A stretch of DNA of 50,780 bases from Xanthomonas floridensis (lineage in GTDB: Bacteria; Pseudomonadota; Gammaproteobacteria; Xanthomonadales; Xanthomonadaceae). Of this stretch, positions 49,175 to 50,780 are shown piece by piece; the stretch's first letter is position 1, and every line of letters starts with the position of its first letter. The notes under the pieces are model-generated. The model was not told the origin of the DNA, did no database searches, and worked only from the letters and a program-made list of their open reading frames with translations. The position numbers and the translations under genes are program-made. The stretch lies in assembly GCF_001642575.1 (NCBI RefSeq), contig NZ_LXNG01000025.1, positions 1 through 50,780 of the forward strand, in the 5' to 3' direction.

Positions 49175-49810
49175 CTAACGTATTCGTGGAGGAAGCACAG
49201 CGGGAAATCCGTCCGACGTCTTGGCAACCCAGCGCACCGCCTCTTGGCTACCTGCGGTGATTGCGAGTTGCATGTGAGCCATCACGACCAACGCGTTGCT
49301 TTGTTTGACCACAACTTCAACGAGTTCAAGCGGGAAGCCCGTTCGCAACCGATGAAGCGCGTGTGCACCCGCGTGGACAAACGAGTTGAGTGCCGCCCAA
49401 GAGTATTTCTTAAATTCCATAAACGCGTGCAACGGATCAGCTGCCTGCGTCACCGCTTCAAGAGCGAGCAGCATCTTGGATAGCATTGGCAAACGAGCCG
49501 CTAGTGATTCACTTGTCGGTGTCAGCTCTTCTTGTAAGCAGGCCACGTCGGTATCGCTTGCGCAGTAAAGGACCCACACGGCGCGCACCAGCGCTTCGAA
49601 CTGCGCTCGATGGATGACTAAGGTGGACGGCTCAGAACCGACTACGAGTAAGCAGCGACTCGCAACAGCGTACTCAATCGAAAGCAGGCATAGCGCGCGA
49701 CAAACTTGCAGTCGATCACTTTGATCAAACGGCGGAGCCGCCGTAATGGGCGCCAACGCCTCCAATAGCTCATCAGAACCTTCAAAGAGCTTCTCAACCC
49801 GCTCAGACAT
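49175..49810 (-). CDS. helical protein of unknown function, DUF6988-like
   Basis: 211 residues from the ATG at 49810 (MSERVEKLFEGSDELLEALA); starts up to 12 codons earlier are in frame. It is almost wholly helical, with LQVCRALCLLSIEYAVASRC, LVIHRAQFEALVRAVWVLYC and a conserved-looking NSFVHAGAHALHRL. The 'RxxFEAxVRAxWxLY' and 'NSFVHAGxH' pattern fits the DUF6988/DUF5677-type families of unknown role, often found on mobile elements. There is no signal peptide. It lies on the - strand between the 216-residue gene and the RadC-like gene. Confidence 0.65.
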   Translation of the reverse strand: MSERVEKLFEGSDELLEALAPITAAPPFDQSDRLQVCRALCLLSIEYAVASRCLLVVGSEPSTLVIHRAQFEALVRAVWVLYCASDTDVACLQEELTPTSESLAARLPMLSKMLLALEAVTQAADPLHAFMEFKKYSWAALNSFVHAGAHALHRLRTGFPLELVEVVVKQSNALVVMAHMQLAITAGSQEAVRWVAKTSDGFPAVLPPRIR

Positions 49811-50046
49811 CATGCTTCCCCAAGCATTGAAACAGTTGGATCGCATCCTGGCGCATCAACAACTCCCTCCTTCGATTTTTATCCATGCCGTAAAAATTTT
49901 CAGCAGCAGCTCTTTCACTTGGATCTTGCCGTAATGGCGTCAGCGGCGAAAGAGCGTGATGACCGAACTCAAGCGTAGCGCCATATCTTTTGCAAGATCA
50001 GGCGCACTGGTGGCCTATGCCAACAGCCGATGAGAGAGAGGGAGGG

Positions 50047-50547
50047 CTACGCCCACCCTCTTGCTGCAAGGCTGGTGTGCTGACGCCCGCCGATCACCAG
50101 GTGGTCCAGCACCCGGATGTCGAGGAGGCCCAGAGCCTGCTGCAGGCGCTCGGTGACCTTGCGGTCGGCTTCGTTTGGCTCCGGATTGCCGCTTGGGTGA
50201 TTGTGGAAAAGGATGACGGCAGCTGCGTTCAATTCCAGGGCGCGCTTGGCGACTACTCGGGAATGAATATCGCAGCCGTCGATGGTGCCGAAGAAGAGAT
50301 GTTCGGTTGCCAGGATCTGGTGCTTGATGTCCAGGAAGACGACTCCGAAGACTTCGTGCGGCAGGTGAGCGCAGCGGGCAATGAGGTAGTCGCCAGCTTG
50401 CTCGGGGCTGTGGATGCGGCCTTGGCGTTGAAGGCGTTGTTCCAGGATGGTAGCTGCTGCGAGCAAGATGCCCTCCTCGTCCATCTGGATTTGGTATTGA
50501 GCCTTGGTGTCTCGGGTGAGCTGATACGCCCAGGGTTCCGTAGACAC
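50047..50547 (-). CDS. radC: RadC-like JAB-domain protein, start supplied by IS
   Basis: 166 residues. The C-terminal JAB/MPN domain (~50-166) has HEVFGVVFLDIKHQILATEH and the metal motif LFHNHPSGNPEPNEAD (HxHPSG...D), as in RadC/DUF2466. The N-terminal helix-hairpin-helix of ~220-residue chromosomal RadC is absent; this short form is common on mobile elements. The GTG start at 50547 directly follows the transposase stop of an adjoining IS3 element, and the first ~7 codons (STEPWA) read IS-end sequence. The native start is therefore probably lost or lies downstream, e.g. the ATG at residue 22. RadC's function is unsettled despite its name. Confidence 0.85.
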   Translation of the reverse strand: MSTEPWAYQLTRDTKAQYQIQMDEEGILLAAATILEQRLQRQGRIHSPEQAGDYLIARCAHLPHEVFGVVFLDIKHQILATEHLFFGTIDGCDIHSRVVAKRALELNAAAVILFHNHPSGNPEPNEADRKVTERLQQALGLLDIRVLDHLVIGGRQHTSLAARGWA

Positions 50548-50780
50548 TCAAGACCCTCGTTGCGCGTAGCGCCGTTCGAACTCTACAGGCGACAGGTCGC
50601 CAGTTGAACCGTGGCGGCGTTTTGGGTTGTAGAACATCTCGATATAATCGAACACCTCGGCGCGTGCGGCGTCCCTGGTCGGGTAGATCCGCCGCCTGAT
50701 CCGCTCGCGTTTGAGCAGGCCGAAGAAGCTCTCCACGGGTGCGTTGTCGTGGCAGTTGCCACGCCGACTCATGCTGCACA
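50548..50780 (-). CDS. IS3-family transposase OrfB, C-terminal part
   Basis: The last ~77 residues of an IS3-family DDE transposase, open at the window edge: SMSRRGNCHDNAPVESFFGL then LKRERIRRRIYPTRDAARAE and FYNPKRRHGSTGDLSPVEFE. The DDE glutamate is in APVESFFG. TGA (50548-50550) abuts the radC GTG. The IS end (CCCTGGGCG on the - strand, ~50527) lies inside the radC frame. Confidence 0.9.
   Translation of the reverse strand, partial: CSMSRRGNCHDNAPVESFFGLLKRERIRRRIYPTRDAARAEVFDYIEMFYNPKRRHGSTGDLSPVEFERRYAQRGS

Noticed and set aside
1..50780. CRISPR array, rRNA or tRNA genes
   Set aside because: No regularly spaced direct repeats and no recognisable rRNA or tRNA sequence were seen by eye.

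Overview
The window looks like accessory DNA (a genomic island, integrated mobilizable element or large plasmid) from a plant-associated gammaproteobacterium of the Xanthomonadaceae, most likely Xanthomonas or a close relative. The evidence is the moderately high G+C, IS5- and IS3-family elements of a Xanthomonas type, and a VirD4 coupling protein next to a large effector whose C-terminus resembles the XVIPCD signal of the bacterium-killing X-T4SS. No rRNA, tRNA or CRISPR array was seen. Assignments come from reading motifs; no database search was run.

Layout. 1-2.1 kb: the end of an IS5-family element inserted just upstream of an orphan phage terminase large subunit. 2.7-4.0 kb: an ADP-ribosyltransferase-like protein and a small toxin-antitoxin pair. 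4.2-6.35 kb: a MobA/MobL relaxase with an IncQ-type oriT directly upstream. 6.6-15.3 kb: a microcin-like cluster. On + lie a SelO-like protein, a HlyC-type acyltransferase and an AmpG/RhtX-like MFS transporter. On - lie an HlyD adaptor, a C39-peptidase ABC exporter, a metallopeptidase-like protein with a double-glycine-type leader, and a periplasmic candidate immunity protein. The two arms converge on a perfect inverted repeat. 15.6-21.5 kb: T4SS effector, candidate immunity protein and VirD4. 21.7-24.2 kb: XRE regulator with tandem operators, a lipoprotein, a membrane protein, a small antitoxin-like protein, and a second MobA/MobL protein lacking its HxH motif. 24.3-26.7 kb: small proteins and a likely ~155-nt RNA gene. 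26.7-29.7 kb: XRE, ImmA/IrrE peptidase, unknown protein and a PD-(D/E)XK-like nuclease. 30.2-32.5 kb: an intact tyrosine recombinase and a fragment of a second one.

32.9-46.8 kb is a dense defence island: a DUF262/DUF1524 GmrSD-type nuclease; an unrecognised three-gene cassette (P-loop kinase; kinase fused to an adenylosuccinate-synthetase-like domain with a PurZ-like Ser at the catalytic Asp position; DUF7002-type protein); an IS5-family element with two amber codons; two small membrane proteins; Gabija (gajA-gajB); and a DarT-NADAR toxin-antitoxin pair. 46.8-50.8 kb holds an ankyrin-repeat protein, several unknown proteins, and a RadC-like protein whose start comes from an adjoining IS3-family element.

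The two best candidates for undescribed biology are the leader-directed metallopeptidase cluster at 6.6-15.3 kb and the kinase/PurZ-like/DUF7002 cassette at 35.3-38.2 kb. The first would send a large enzyme, possibly modified first, through a microcin-type exporter. The second would rewire a purine nucleotide and couple it to a possible ADP-ribosyltransferase.
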